Shown here: in pieces, positions 1-8,997 of the stretch
Position numbering within the stretch: position 1 is the stretch's first letter
Layout of the letters: each line of letters starts with the position of its first letter
Source: Oligoflexales bacterium
GTDB lineage: Bacteria; Bdellovibrionota_B; Oligoflexia; Oligoflexales; RGVZ01
DNA: 64,000 nucleotides
Assembly: GCA_947468665.1 (NCBI GenBank)
Contig: CANILH010000005.1
Span: forward strand, 1-64,000
Reading direction: 5' to 3'
Position numbers and translations under genes: made by a program
Notes under the pieces: generated by a model
What the model was told of the DNA's origin: nothing
Database searches by the model: none
The model's input: the letters and a program-made list of their open reading frames with translations, nothing else

Positions 1-56
1 CCGCGAAGGTTAATATATTTATATACATGACCGCCAACGACATCTACGCATCTACA

Positions 57-86
57 CCGTCATCCTGACCGGAGGGAAGGATCTCG
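57..86. repeat. single copy of a dispersed ~28-bp repeat
   Basis: This stretch matches, with two or three changes, the pair of tandem copies at 40008-40065. The core is CGTCATCCTGACCG followed by a purine-rich GGGAAGGA block. No gene is convincing here. The 62-codon minus-strand frame that crosses it runs through repeat sequence and is rejected. Confidence 0.6.
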
Positions 87-119
87 GGCGCTACGAAGCG
101 GCCGATCAAATTGAACAAG

Positions 120-311
120 CACGTCACCGTCACTCGCTGACTCCAACGCCGGAGCTGTGGGTCTGATAAATCACACTCGATCGGCCATTCCGTCGAGATG
201 CGATTTATTTTTAAAACCGAAACCAATGACAACTAGGTGTTCACTTAATTGCCCTTAATTAACATGAGCGATGGTTAAATAATTCACAAACCAGTCGGGT
301 GTCCCCTTAAT
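120..311. repeat. left copy of an inverted dispersed repeat
   Basis: Two blocks recur in inverted orientation 43 kb away. Bases 138-159 (22 nt) are the reverse complement of 43775-43796, and bases 277-311 (35 nt) are the exact reverse complement of 43687-43721. The spacer differs in length (about 118 nt here, 54 nt there), so these are related elements that have gained or lost internal sequence. The 35-nt block contains the GGGGACACC-type sequence often seen beside IS200-like or REP-associated transposase genes; that association is from general knowledge. No transposase is present. Bases 1-344 hold nothing else I recognise. Confidence 0.75.
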
Positions 312-344
312 GTCAATAAACCGAATGATCGAAAACACGTATTT

Positions 345-2066
345 TTACCAATCCTCTTTGACGGATTTTGGTGGCAACTTGTCGCCGCGGTAGATCGGCA
401 TAAAGGCCTTGCGGTCGTCAGGTGCGGCACGAAGAAGCTTCTCGGCCTCCTCGGGTGTCATGGGTTTCTGATCTAGCTTGCCCTTTTGTTCCTCGGCGGA
501 TTTCTTGGATTTGTCTTGTTTTGACTTCTGGTCGTCGCTCTTGTCTTTGCCGTCGTCGGGTTTTTTGTCGTCTTTTTTGTCATCCTTCTGAGCGTTGTCA
601 GATTTATTTTCCTGTTTTTTGTCTTGCTGCTGTTTGTCTTTATCGGATTCTTTGCCGTCTTTTTTCTGGTCTTGCTTCTGGGAATCCGACTTTCGTTTTG
701 CCCACGCGAGATTATCCCGCACCTGCTGATCCTGGCTGTCCATGGCGAGTGCCACTTCATAGTGTTTCACGGCCTCGTCAAGTTTGCCGTCGGCTGCCAG
801 GAGATTACCAAGATTATAGTGTGCCCGTCGGGCGGGCTCCGAATTTCCACCGTCGGCCGTCAGTGCCTCAAATATCTCACGGGCCTTGGCGTTATCACCG
901 GACGCCATGTGTTCCACCCCTTGATTGTAACCGTCAAGCGCGCTCGGCGCGGCCTCGCCGCGTCCTGACGAAAGCGCCAACAACATCAGTAAAACCCCTG
1001 CCCCGCGGGCCACAGTCCGGGTGTCACTGAGGAGCAGCTCCAGCACGAGAAGCACAAATCCCAACGCCGCCGGCCACTGGTACCGTTCAAACCACACCCG
1101 TTCTTTTTTGGCCTGAGTCTCACGCACCGTGCCTTTTGCGCGGATAATATCCTGGTATATTTTTGCTACCGATGCCCCGACGTCGCTGCCTTTGAGGTAG
1201 GTACCTCCGGTTTTTTCGGCAATGGATTTCAGTGGTGCCTCAGCGAGGCGACTCACAACGACATTGCCGTCTTTGTCTTTAATAAATCCTCCATTGGGAT
1301 CCATAATCGGCGACCCAGCCTCAGAGGCCATGCCGACGGTGATGACCTTGGCCTTCGTCTTGACCACCTCACTGATGGCCCCGTCAATGTCTCCTTGATG
1401 ATCCTCGCCGTCAGTGAGAAGTATAATCACCTTGCCAAGACCTTTGTCCTCCTGCTGCTCGCCGCCAGCGTCAAGGGCACGAAGTGATTCCCGCAGAGCT
1501 CCCGCGATGTCGGTACCGCCGACAGGAATCATGTCTGTATTTAGAGAGTCCAGAAACGACCTCACGGCACCGTGATCCACCGTGAGCGGACACTGCACAA
1601 AAGCCGCTCCCGCGAACACCACCAGACCAATCCGGTCACCGGCGGCGACATCAAGTAAATCCACAATCATGCGTCTGGCTTGCTCAAGTCTTGACGGATC
1701 AAGATCCTGAGCCAGCATACTGCGGGACACATCAACGGCCACAACCATATCCATGCCGCTTTGACGACTCTCAGTCCACACCCAACCGATCCTGGGACCA
1801 GCACTGGCAACGATAAGACTTCCTAAGGCCAGACAAAATATAATCCCTTTGGTCCATGCCATCACCCGCCTGAAAGTCCATTTACCCCGATCCCGGCCCA
1901 CCGCGGCTAAAATCACTTTTAACCTGGCGCGGTATCTTGTGTACGCGAGTCCAATCAGCAATGCCGTTATGGGCACAAGCGTCAGCCAATAAAGCCTCGT
2001 GGCGTCAAACCACGCCATCTGCGGCAGCAGGCCAGCTAGACCTAATTTTTCGAGAAGAGTGTTCAT
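345..2066 (-). CDS. BatB/BatC-type fusion: VWA domain plus TPR and charged tail
   Basis: Predicted 573-aa inner-membrane protein. Two N-terminal membrane segments precede a von Willebrand A domain with the MIDAS motif DVSRS and a later LLTDGED. A third membrane segment follows, then two or three TPR units (YNQGVEHMASGD..., AHYNLGNLLAADGKLDEAV), and a long Lys/Asp/Gln-rich low-complexity tail. In the Bacteroides aerotolerance (Bat) family the VWA protein BatB and the TPR protein BatC are often separate; here they are one chain. The ATG at 2066 is preferred over the in-frame TTG at 2099 because it overlaps the batA stop as ATGA and has AGGAGA just upstream. It is the last gene of the MoxR/Bat operon. 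The molecular role of this operon is not settled; stress resistance and envelope integrity are the usual suggestions. Confidence 0.85.
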   Translation of the reverse strand: MNTLLEKLGLAGLLPQMAWFDATRLYWLTLVPITALLIGLAYTRYRARLKVILAAVGRDRGKWTFRRVMAWTKGIIFCLALGSLIVASAGPRIGWVWTESRQSGMDMVVAVDVSRSMLAQDLDPSRLEQARRMIVDLLDVAAGDRIGLVVFAGAAFVQCPLTVDHGAVRSFLDSLNTDMIPVGGTDIAGALRESLRALDAGGEQQEDKGLGKVIILLTDGEDHQGDIDGAISEVVKTKAKVITVGMASEAGSPIMDPNGGFIKDKDGNVVVSRLAEAPLKSIAEKTGGTYLKGSDVGASVAKIYQDIIRAKGTVRETQAKKERVWFERYQWPAALGFVLLVLELLLSDTRTVARGAGVLLMLLALSSGRGEAAPSALDGYNQGVEHMASGDNAKAREIFEALTADGGNSEPARRAHYNLGNLLAADGKLDEAVKHYEVALAMDSQDQQVRDNLAWAKRKSDSQKQDQKKDGKESDKDKQQQDKKQENKSDNAQKDDKKDDKKPDDGKDKSDDQKSKQDKSKKSAEEQKGKLDQKPMTPEEAEKLLRAAPDDRKAFMPIYRGDKLPPKSVKEDW

Positions 2067-3094
2067 GCGGGAACTCTCCTGTATTTCGTGCAACGCCAAA
2101 TAGCCTCAAGCAATAGCAGTAATGTCGCCATCACTAGCAACGTCGGAAAAACATCGCGGCCGTGGCGCTGGTCTTTTTCCTCACGGCGGGTTTTCTCGAG
2201 TTTGTCGATTTCGCGGTAGACATTGATCAACGCGTCGGTATCCATGGCCCGGCGATAGACTCCGCCCGTCTCATCGGCAATTGCTTTCAAAGTTTTCTCG
2301 TCAATGTCGGCTTTGATGTGGAACACGCGACCATTCTGAACAATGGGAACCACGCCCTCACTGCCCACGCCAATGGTATGGACCCTGATGCCAAGAGCTT
2401 TGGCGGCCTGAGCCGCGGCGATAGGATCAATGCGCCCCGCGTTATTGGCACCGTCCGTTAGTAACACTACAATGTGACTTTTGCCGGGAGTGTCTTTGAG
2501 GCGTTTGACCGCCGTGGCAAGTCCATCGCCGATGGCGGTGCCGTCGCCGGCCATTCCAATCTCGACCTTCTCCAGAAATTTCTGAAGCACGTCATGATCC
2601 AAAGTCAGCGGCGCCTGTGTAAACGCCTCGTTACCGAACACAACCATGCCGATGCGGTCGTCTGGTCGCGATCCAATGAAATCCGCGATCACCGCCTTGA
2701 TCACCTCAAGACGGTCAGGACGCTGTCCCCGCACCTCAAAGTCCCTGGCCCGCATGCTGCCAGAGGTGTCAATGGCAAGCATGATGTCCACGCCCTCGGA
2801 CGTGCGTTTACCCTGACGCTCACCTAGCTGCGGCCTCGCCAACGCGACAATCACGACCAGCATCGTAAGCGATCTGAGCACCCAACCACCGTGACGGAGC
2901 ATCGGCGGACGGCGTCGTAATTCACGCGGCACCATAAAGTCCACACTCGCGATGGGAATCGCCCGCAATCTGGAGCGTTGATCCAAAACATATGGCAGCA
3001 GCACCACGGGCAACGCCCAGAACCAATCTGGTGTCACAAACGAAACTGGAATCGACGGCATCAACCAGCCAAAGAAACTATGCATCAAAGACAC
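2063..3094 (-). CDS. BatA-like VWA-domain membrane protein
   Basis: A 343-aa protein with the standard BatA layout: N-terminal membrane segments, a basic linker, a membrane segment (SLTMLVVIVALARPQLG), a VWA domain, and a C-terminal membrane anchor (TLLVMATLLLLLEAIW). The metal-ion-dependent adhesion site is complete: DTSGS near residue 110, with downstream Thr and the LLTDGAN aspartate. The start is GTG at 3094, with AAAGGAG 6-7 nt upstream, overlapping the end of the preceding gene by 17 bp. Its own stop overlaps the start of the BatB/BatC fusion (ATGA), so the two are probably translationally coupled. Confident on family; function by family only. Confidence 0.88.
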   Translation of the reverse strand: MSLMHSFFGWLMPSIPVSFVTPDWFWALPVVLLPYVLDQRSRLRAIPIASVDFMVPRELRRRPPMLRHGGWVLRSLTMLVVIVALARPQLGERQGKRTSEGVDIMLAIDTSGSMRARDFEVRGQRPDRLEVIKAVIADFIGSRPDDRIGMVVFGNEAFTQAPLTLDHDVLQKFLEKVEIGMAGDGTAIGDGLATAVKRLKDTPGKSHIVVLLTDGANNAGRIDPIAAAQAAKALGIRVHTIGVGSEGVVPIVQNGRVFHIKADIDEKTLKAIADETGGVYRRAMDTDALINVYREIDKLEKTRREEKDQRHGRDVFPTLLVMATLLLLLEAIWRCTKYRRVPA

Positions 3095-3776
3095 GCAGTT
3101 CTCCTTTCTGATTCACAATAGACGCGGCAGGCTGAGACTCAGTCGTCGCCGTCTCTAGCCGTTCACACCAGTGTCTTAGGGCGTCCAGTATCTCATCGGC
3201 GTTTGTTTTACTGATTCGCGCACCGCCGAACCTGATGGCATCAAGTCTTTGCAGCGTCAAACGCAGCTCAATATCTGACAGCACCGTAAGCTTAAGTCTC
3301 TTGGTGGCGAGTAACGCCAATATTTCTTCTGTGGTACTTTCGGCCAGCGGTAACCCAGAGCGAATCTCGAGCCCGCGCCGAAGACAAAGACTAACCTCAC
3401 TGCTGAACTGGTTCCATTCTTTGGTGAGGATCGGATTACTGACGGACCCCTCCGGAAACTCATCAGGAACCGCGATCTTAGCGATTGAATCTCTGAGCCT
3501 CGCCCAGGCAGTTGGGTCAATGGGTATCAAGCCCACTTGGTCTTTCATCCGCTGACGTTCTTTACGCCAACGCATAAAAAACAAAACTCCGGCGGTCACG
3601 AGTGCCGCTGCCAGCAGAACGACCGCACCCGCTAAAAATGGCCCTGGCGTCATCCCATTGGTCGCAACCAATGGCCCTTTCATGCCGTGGGGTGGCGTTT
3701 TATCGATAACTTCAGTTTGTTCTGTAGGCTTATCTGAAATATTTTTATTTTTAATCGCGGTTGCAGACTGACTCAT
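3078..3776 (-). CDS. single-pass membrane protein of the MoxR/Bat operon (DUF4381-like)
   Basis: A 232-aa protein with a polar N-terminal tail of about 45 residues, one strong membrane segment (FLAGAVVLLAAALVTAGVLFFMRW) and a cytoplasmic helical domain of about 150 residues. Position (between the DUF58 protein and BatA), size and topology match the DUF4381-type protein usually found at this place in moxR-bat operons, but the sequence alone is not diagnostic. The start overlaps the upstream stop as ATGA at 3773-3776 and the 3' end overlaps batA by 17 bp, so expression is surely coupled. Likely role: a membrane partner in the same complex. Confidence 0.75.
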   Translation of the reverse strand: MSQSATAIKNKNISDKPTEQTEVIDKTPPHGMKGPLVATNGMTPGPFLAGAVVLLAAALVTAGVLFFMRWRKERQRMKDQVGLIPIDPTAWARLRDSIAKIAVPDEFPEGSVSNPILTKEWNQFSSEVSLCLRRGLEIRSGLPLAESTTEEILALLATKRLKLTVLSDIELRLTLQRLDAIRFGGARISKTNADEILDALRHWCERLETATTESQPAASIVNQKGELRVFDA

Positions 3777-4675
3777 TTGCGCCGCCTCCCACCCTCATGC
3801 CGGCGCAGATACGCGGCAAGAGGATCAACAACGGACGCGCCGGACTTCACGGCGAACATATCAGCGCCGGACTTACGGACGATATCCTCCAATGCCTTCT
3901 GACGGGCCTGATGAGCCTCGGTAATGAGCTTACGGGCACGGGCATCCGAGGTATCTATCTCAAGCAACTCACCGGTCTCACGATCCACGAACACACTCAC
4001 GCCGCCATTGAATCGACCCCGGCCGGTCTCTAAAATCCCGTCCAAAGGATCTTGAGTCATGTGCACACAGGTCACGTCGTGTTGACGGGACACGCGTCCT
4101 AAAGATTTAGAGACGGGTGTCGTCAAAAAATCCGAGATCAAAAAACAAACGGCACGGCGTTTGACCATTTTTGCGACGTGATCAAGGGCACCGTCAATAT
4201 TAGTTCCTTTGGATTGTCCGCTCCATGTAATCACGTCACGGATAATCCGCCAAACGTGGCCCTGGCCTTTACGCGGGGGGACAAACAACTCAACCGTCTC
4301 GCCAAAAAGCATCAGCCCAACGCAGTCATTACTGCGGATCGCGAGCCATGCGAGGACAGCGGCGAGTTCGGCTGCGGCCTCACGCCGAGAGCGACCGGCA
4401 CCAGACGCGAGAGATGCACTCACATCCACCAAAAGCATCAGCGTGAGCTCACGTTCCTCGCGGAAGACTTTAATAAACGGCTGGTCCATTCTCGCTGTGA
4501 CATTCCAGTCAATCCCGCGGACGTCATCCCCCGGCACGTACTCACGCACCTCATGAAACTCCATACCCCGCCCGTGAAACGCGCTGGCGTAGTTTCCACT
4601 CATCAGGTCAGTCGCTACATGCCGACCCCGGAGATTGAGTGATTTTATTCTGGCTATAACCTCAGCAGACAGCAT
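3773..4675 (-). CDS. DUF58 domain protein
   Basis: A 300-aa soluble protein with the DUF58 signature EVREYVPGDDVRGIDWNVTA around residues 42-61, followed by a VWA-like fold whose first strand carries LLVDVSAS. DUF58 proteins are almost always encoded next to MoxR ATPases, and the C-terminal VWA-like part is thought to be the MoxR partner. GAGG lies upstream of the ATG at 4675. The gene follows moxR by 15 bp and overlaps the next gene by 4 bp. Confidence 0.9.
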   Translation of the reverse strand: MLSAEVIARIKSLNLRGRHVATDLMSGNYASAFHGRGMEFHEVREYVPGDDVRGIDWNVTARMDQPFIKVFREERELTLMLLVDVSASLASGAGRSRREAAAELAAVLAWLAIRSNDCVGLMLFGETVELFVPPRKGQGHVWRIIRDVITWSGQSKGTNIDGALDHVAKMVKRRAVCFLISDFLTTPVSKSLGRVSRQHDVTCVHMTQDPLDGILETGRGRFNGGVSVFVDRETGELLEIDTSDARARKLITEAHQARQKALEDIVRKSGADMFAVKSGASVVDPLAAYLRRHEGGRRRK

Positions 4676-4690
4676 CTATGATACCGAACC

Positions 4691-5674
4691 TCAGGGAACT
4701 TCAACCCGGTCAAGAATTTTCTGAACAACACGGTCGCTGGAAATTTGCTCCGCCTCGGCCGCGTAACTGAGCGTGACACGGTGTCTGAGAATATCCACAG
4801 CCACGTCTTTGATGTCCTGGGGTGTCACATAATCCCGTCCCATGAGCATCGCGTTTACACGAGACGCCTTCTCAAGGAATAAGCTTGCTCTGGGACTCGC
4901 GCCGGTCTCAATCCATGGCACAACATCTGTAATTTTGAACCTCGCCGGATCACGGGTCGCGAACACCAGGCTGACAATATACTGATGAATTTTGTCAGAT
5001 ACCCGGACTTTAGCGGCAAGCTGACGGCCCTCGACAATATCTGAGCGTGACAGCACGGATTTTAGCGGATCAGTCAGACCACCGGAACTCGCGCGACGCA
5101 GCATCTCGATCTCGTCACGTTCCGTACCATAGCTAACTTTGACTTTGAACATGAACCGGTCCACCTGGGCCTCAGGCAATGGATAGGTGCCTTCCTGGTC
5201 CACGGGGTTCTGAGTCGCCATCACAAGAAACGGCTGCTCTAGAGTAAACGTCTCACCACCAATCGTGATCTGGCGTTCTTGCATAGCCTCAAGTAACGCT
5301 GACTGGACTTTTGCCGGAGCGCGGTTGATCTCATCGGCCAAAACGAGATTGGCGAAGAGCGGTCCTTTGCGCACATGAAATGTTCCTTGTTTGGGATCAT
5401 ATACTTGAGTTCCCGTCACATCCGCGGGGAGAAGATCCGGTGTAAACTGAATCCGTGAGAATTTCAGTCCTGTGAGTTCACTCATGGTTTTGATCGCAGT
5501 TGTTTTGGCGAGGCCTGGCAGACCCTCAAGCAAAACGTGGCCATCGGCGAGCAACGCCATAAGAAGTCTCTGACCAACGTGAGTCTGACCAACAATGCGC
5601 GAGGAAAATCCCGCGAGAACCATCTCAATTCGTGACGCGTACTGTTTAATTTCGGCAGTTACAGCAGAATCCAC
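4691..5674 (-). CDS. MoxR-family AAA+ ATPase
   Basis: A 327-aa MoxR ATPase of typical length. Visible motifs: Walker A GLPGLAKT (about residues 52-59), Walker B LVLADEINRAP, sensor 1 ATQNPVDQEGTYPLPEAQ, and the arginine-finger region that follows. MoxR proteins act as chaperones that remodel VWA-containing partners; four such partners or accessory proteins follow immediately. GTG at 5674 with GGGAGG 5-6 nt upstream sets the start. It is the first gene of a five-gene overlapping operon running to base 345. Confidence 0.93.
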   Translation of the reverse strand: MDSAVTAEIKQYASRIEMVLAGFSSRIVGQTHVGQRLLMALLADGHVLLEGLPGLAKTTAIKTMSELTGLKFSRIQFTPDLLPADVTGTQVYDPKQGTFHVRKGPLFANLVLADEINRAPAKVQSALLEAMQERQITIGGETFTLEQPFLVMATQNPVDQEGTYPLPEAQVDRFMFKVKVSYGTERDEIEMLRRASSGGLTDPLKSVLSRSDIVEGRQLAAKVRVSDKIHQYIVSLVFATRDPARFKITDVVPWIETGASPRASLFLEKASRVNAMLMGRDYVTPQDIKDVAVDILRHRVTLSYAAEAEQISSDRVVQKILDRVEVP

Positions 5675-5710
5675 AAAAACCTCCCAGATATATACGTGAT
5701 ATCAGGAGAT

Positions 5711-5742
5711 AGTTTATAAAAGCCGCTGGATTAATCAAGAGG
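5711..5742 (-). promoter_or_regulatory. candidate promoter of the moxR operon
   Basis: Read on the minus strand, TTGATT is followed at near-standard spacing by an AT-rich TATAAACT block ending about 35 nt before the moxR start. The upstream gene stops inside this stretch (5735). Both hexamers are imperfect, so this is only a plausible site. Confidence 0.3.
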
Positions 5743-6994
5743 CTATCGGTGGTATCACCCAATAGCAACCCATGCGGTGATTCATCCCGGAAATCCTATC
5801 CCGCAATGCCGCGACGCCATCACTCTCACGCCAGTCAAAATCGGTCAGGTTTAATGTTTCTCTCATGATTTTTATTTTCGGCCAGATCATCCGTGCCCAT
5901 GCCAAATGTGGCTCTTCACTGAGCTGCTGAAGAATGAATCGCATGCCGCGCCTCTCCTGGCGCGCCACAATCAGAATATCAATCCACCAGCTGGCAAACC
6001 GGATATCGATACGGTAGAGCTTATGGGCCTCAAATAGCTTCAGCAGCCGCGGATCCTCAGCCGTTGGGTACGAGTGCCCAAGCAACTCCAGAAAAGACTC
6101 CCACTCCTCGGCGGCTATAAGATCGGTCAGTCTCCGCATGCGCTCATCAGGGGACATGGCTCGTGATTTGACTATACGGCTTAGGGCAGGTTCTCGCAGC
6201 GCCGAACCCTGACGCGACACTGATGTCTGATTGACCGAGAGCATCGCATGCCTTGACTGTTCTTTGGCCGGTATGGCCTCGGGTATGCCCGCTCCGGGAG
6301 CCTCCACAGAGACCCGGGCAACCGACCCCTCAGCCAGTGCGCGCTGAACAGGCGCGGGATCCACCGCGACTGGCATCTCTACAGACTTAGGTTTTTCTAC
6401 CGGTTTTGATTCCGGCGGCAACAATACGGTCGCTGGTGCCAGATCCAACTTGAAATCAGATACGGAGAACACTTTGACGACAATATTCTCATTTGTCGGA
6501 GGGGTCGTCTCGATATCGAAATGAGCCAATGGCAGGAAGTTGCTCCTGGTTGGCTCACCCACTAGATCACTGACGAACGATCCCGATAATTTTGCAGCCG
6601 GCTCCGGCGCCCCGGAAAGCACCATCGTCACATGCTCCTCAATCGTAATGCGGGAGACGCTTTTGTCATCATTAGACAACTTGCCACTCACGAGCCGCTT
6701 CGCCTCAAGACGAATACGCTCAGCCTTTTCTTTTTTGCCAAGCCTATCGAGCGCGTCACTAATCAAAACAAGGCTTTCCATATCACGGAGGCCTGATTTA
6801 TAGACCATCCAGGAGACCTCAATCGCCCTGCGCGGCGCGGTTTGAATTAGTGCCCCCCCAAGGCGCAGCACAGCATCAACCCGCTCATACTCGGGCGTAT
6901 CGGCCGCAAGCACAAGAAAACGGTCTACCAGTACGGTATCCGTGGGATTTGACTTAATGATATCCAGCAGACGTGCCAGCCCGGGCCCGATCAT
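5735..6994 (-). CDS. unrecognised helical (TPR-like) protein
   Basis: A 419-aa soluble protein with no signal peptide or membrane segment. The first 110 residues look like helical hairpins (VDAVLRLGGALIQTAPRRAIEVSWMVYKSGL, ALDRLGKKEKAERIRLEAKRL), in the style of TPR or SEL1 repeats. Residues 120-270 are a Pro/Val/Glu-rich linker without clear domains, and the last 150 residues are again helical. I do not recognise the family. Its Shine-Dalgarno GGAGG (7001-7005) is buried in a perfect 16-bp hairpin (6998-7037) between accC and this gene, so its translation may be controlled or it may need read-through from the acc operon. It has no partner gene that gives a function. Confidence 0.6.
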   Translation of the reverse strand: MIGPGLARLLDIIKSNPTDTVLVDRFLVLAADTPEYERVDAVLRLGGALIQTAPRRAIEVSWMVYKSGLRDMESLVLISDALDRLGKKEKAERIRLEAKRLVSGKLSNDDKSVSRITIEEHVTMVLSGAPEPAAKLSGSFVSDLVGEPTRSNFLPLAHFDIETTPPTNENIVVKVFSVSDFKLDLAPATVLLPPESKPVEKPKSVEMPVAVDPAPVQRALAEGSVARVSVEAPGAGIPEAIPAKEQSRHAMLSVNQTSVSRQGSALREPALSRIVKSRAMSPDERMRRLTDLIAAEEWESFLELLGHSYPTAEDPRLLKLFEAHKLYRIDIRFASWWIDILIVARQERRGMRFILQQLSEEPHLAWARMIWPKIKIMRETLNLTDFDWRESDGVAALRDRISGMNHRMGCYWVIPPIAS

Positions 6995-6997
6995 AGG

Positions 6998-7037
6998 AAA
7001 CCTCCCTTATGCCCTGTCATCGGCATAAGGGAGGTTT
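6998..7037 (-). promoter_or_regulatory. perfect hairpin covering a ribosome-binding site; possible accC terminator
   Basis: Bases 6998-7013 and 7022-7037 are exact reverse complements (16 bp, 8-nt loop). On the minus-strand transcript the 3' arm contains the GGAGG that lies 6 nt before the ATG at 6994, so folding would hide the start of the downstream gene. Only three U residues follow the stem, so an intrinsic terminator is possible but weak. The stem sits about 60 nt after the accC stop. Confidence 0.7.
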
Positions 7038-7098
7038 AGATAACAAGGTAATATTTACCGGGCTCTGATCAAAACCCTAAACAGCCCTAGGCCACGGG

Positions 7099-8433
7099 TT
7101 ATACGCCCCACTCCTGCAGAAACCGGGTTGAAACTTGACCCTCAATGAAGCGTTTATCGTCCAAAACCCGCTGATGAAACGGAATGTTGGTGCGAATTCC
7201 GTCCACTTTCATTTCGCGCAGCGACCGACGCATACGAGCCAGACACTCTTCACGGTCACGGCCCCAGGTGATGAGCTTAGCGACCATGGAGTCATATAGA
7301 GACGGAACCGTATATCCCGCATAAAGCATTCCGTCGACGCGAACTCCCGGTCCACCCGGCTCGTGATATCCAGTGACTTTACCTGGCCACGGCGCAAAGG
7401 TTGTCGGATCCTCAGCGTTAATACGACACTCGAGGGCATGACCTCTTAGCTCGATTTTCGCGGGATCAAACGAAAGCTTATGGCCTCTCGCAATATTGAT
7501 TTGTTCTTTAATCAGGTCGACACTGGTGATCATCTCAGTGACGGGATGTTCCACTTGAGCCCTGGTATTGACTTCCATAAAGTAAAAACGCCCGTCCTCA
7601 TCCATCAGAAACTCAACAGTCCCGAGACTTTGATAGCCGACAGCTTTTGCGAGACGAACAGCGGTGTCGCCTATTTCCTTACGGCTGGCAGGCGTCATGA
7701 TCGGGCATGGCGCTTCCTCAAGAAGTTTTTGGTGACGGCGCTGAATCGAGCAATCACGCTCACCCAAATGGGTGACATTACCGTGCTCATCAGCGACCAG
7801 CTGCACCTCAACGTGACGGGGACGCTCACAATAACGCTCAATGAACACCTCTGGATTGCCGAATCCAACCAAGGCCTCACTACGGGCAAGGTCAAACTGC
7901 TTTCCGAGCTCATCCATCGAACGGACGATTTTCATACCGCGTCCACCACCACCGGCGGAGGCTTTGATAATGAGCGGAAAGCCAATTTCTTTGGCAAGTT
8001 TTTCGGCTTCGGACTGAGTCTGGATAGCACCAGTGCTTCCAGGCAGCATAGGAACGCCTGCCTTCTCAGCGAAAGCCCGGGCCTCGACTTTGTTGCCGAG
8101 TGCATGAATATGACTCGCCTTCGGACCGATAAATTTCACGCCGTATTTTTCGCAGATCTCAGCGAATTTGGCGTTCTCCGACAAGAATCCGTAACCAGGG
8201 TGAATAGCATCCACACCGGCGATCTCTGCCGCGCTCATAATAGCAGGAATAGAAAGATAGCTTTTGGCGCTTGGGCCAGGACCGATACAGATACTCTCAT
8301 CAGCGATACGCGTATGCAGCGCGTCACGGTCCGCCAGACTGTGGACGGCAACTGTCTTAAGACCCAACTCCTGGCAGGCGCGTATTACGCGGACAGCTAT
8401 TTCTCCGCGATTGGCAATCAGAACCTTTTTCAT
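7099..8433 (-). CDS. accC: biotin carboxylase subunit of acetyl-CoA carboxylase
   Basis: A 444-aa full-length biotin carboxylase (usual length about 445-450). It carboxylates biotin on AccB with ATP and bicarbonate, the first step of fatty-acid synthesis. It opens with the biotin-carboxylase N-terminal domain (KKVLIANRGEIAVRVIRACQ), followed by an ATP-grasp domain with the glycine-rich loop KASAGGGGRGMKIV near residue 160, EVNTRAQVEHPVTE, and the C-terminal domain RINAEDP. It lies 50 bp after accB on the same strand, in an efp-accB-accC order. Start ATG at 8433. Confidence 0.97.
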   Translation of the reverse strand: MKKVLIANRGEIAVRVIRACQELGLKTVAVHSLADRDALHTRIADESICIGPGPSAKSYLSIPAIMSAAEIAGVDAIHPGYGFLSENAKFAEICEKYGVKFIGPKASHIHALGNKVEARAFAEKAGVPMLPGSTGAIQTQSEAEKLAKEIGFPLIIKASAGGGGRGMKIVRSMDELGKQFDLARSEALVGFGNPEVFIERYCERPRHVEVQLVADEHGNVTHLGERDCSIQRRHQKLLEEAPCPIMTPASRKEIGDTAVRLAKAVGYQSLGTVEFLMDEDGRFYFMEVNTRAQVEHPVTEMITSVDLIKEQINIARGHKLSFDPAKIELRGHALECRINAEDPTTFAPWPGKVTGYHEPGGPGVRVDGMLYAGYTVPSLYDSMVAKLITWGRDREECLARMRRSLREMKVDGIRTNIPFHQRVLDDKRFIEGQVSTRFLQEWGV

Positions 8434-8483
8434 AGGATCACCTTTTCATGGCTCAGATGTTTTCTAGTGATGTCTTAAATGAC

Positions 8484-8933
8484 TTACTCGATAACAAACA
8501 AAGCCTGATCAAACTCGACTGGCTGTCCGTTTTCGACCAGCATTTCACGGACCACACCTTCGCGGTCGGCCTCAATCTCGTTCATGAGTTTCATAGCCTC
8601 AACAATGCAAAGGGTTTGACCCTTGCGCACCCGGGCACCGATCTCAACAAATGGATCAGACCCTGGAGTTGAGGAACGGTAAAATGTCCCGACAAACGGT
8701 GACTTCAGGATGTGGCCGTTGGCAAAGCCTTTGACGGTCCCCGCGGGCGCGTCAGACATCGGGGCCGCTGGTGCCTGCATTGCCATACCGTGAGTCATCA
8801 TCGGCATTGCGCCCATGGAGCTCGCCGCCTGCATGGTGACCTCGATTTTGTGATCTTTTGATTCGATTTTTACGTGATTGAATCCCTGCTTACGCATGAG
8901 ATCCATCAACTGCTCTACGCTTTTCAGATCCAT
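8484..8933 (-). CDS. accB: biotin carboxyl carrier protein of acetyl-CoA carboxylase
   Basis: A 149-aa carrier. The N-terminal part is followed by a Met/Ala/Pro-rich flexible linker (about residues 36-65) and a C-terminal biotinyl domain. The biotin-accepting lysine is in [10 protein letters not shown] (K115). The carrier shuttles carboxyl-biotin between AccC and the AccAD carboxyltransferase. It precedes accC by 50 bp and follows efp by 64 bp, all on the minus strand. Confidence 0.97.
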   Translation of the reverse strand: MDLKSVEQLMDLMRKQGFNHVKIESKDHKIEVTMQAASSMGAMPMMTHGMAMQAPAAPMSDAPAGTVKGFANGHILKSPFVGTFYRSSTPGSDPFVEIGARVRKGQTLCIVEAMKLMNEIEADREGVVREMLVENGQPVEFDQALFVIE

Positions 8934-8997
8934 ATTTCACCTGTCCATTAATTAAAATCCACGCCACATGGCGCGGATGTCAGATAAACGATTTAAA

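Noticed and set aside
44-232. 62-codon minus-strand frame at the left edge
   Set aside because: It crosses the 28-bp repeat and the element debris, has no ribosome-binding site and no protein-like pattern.
7480-8478. 332-codon plus-strand frame opposite accC
   Set aside because: It is the antisense of a conserved enzyme gene; long antisense frames are expected from the codon pattern here.
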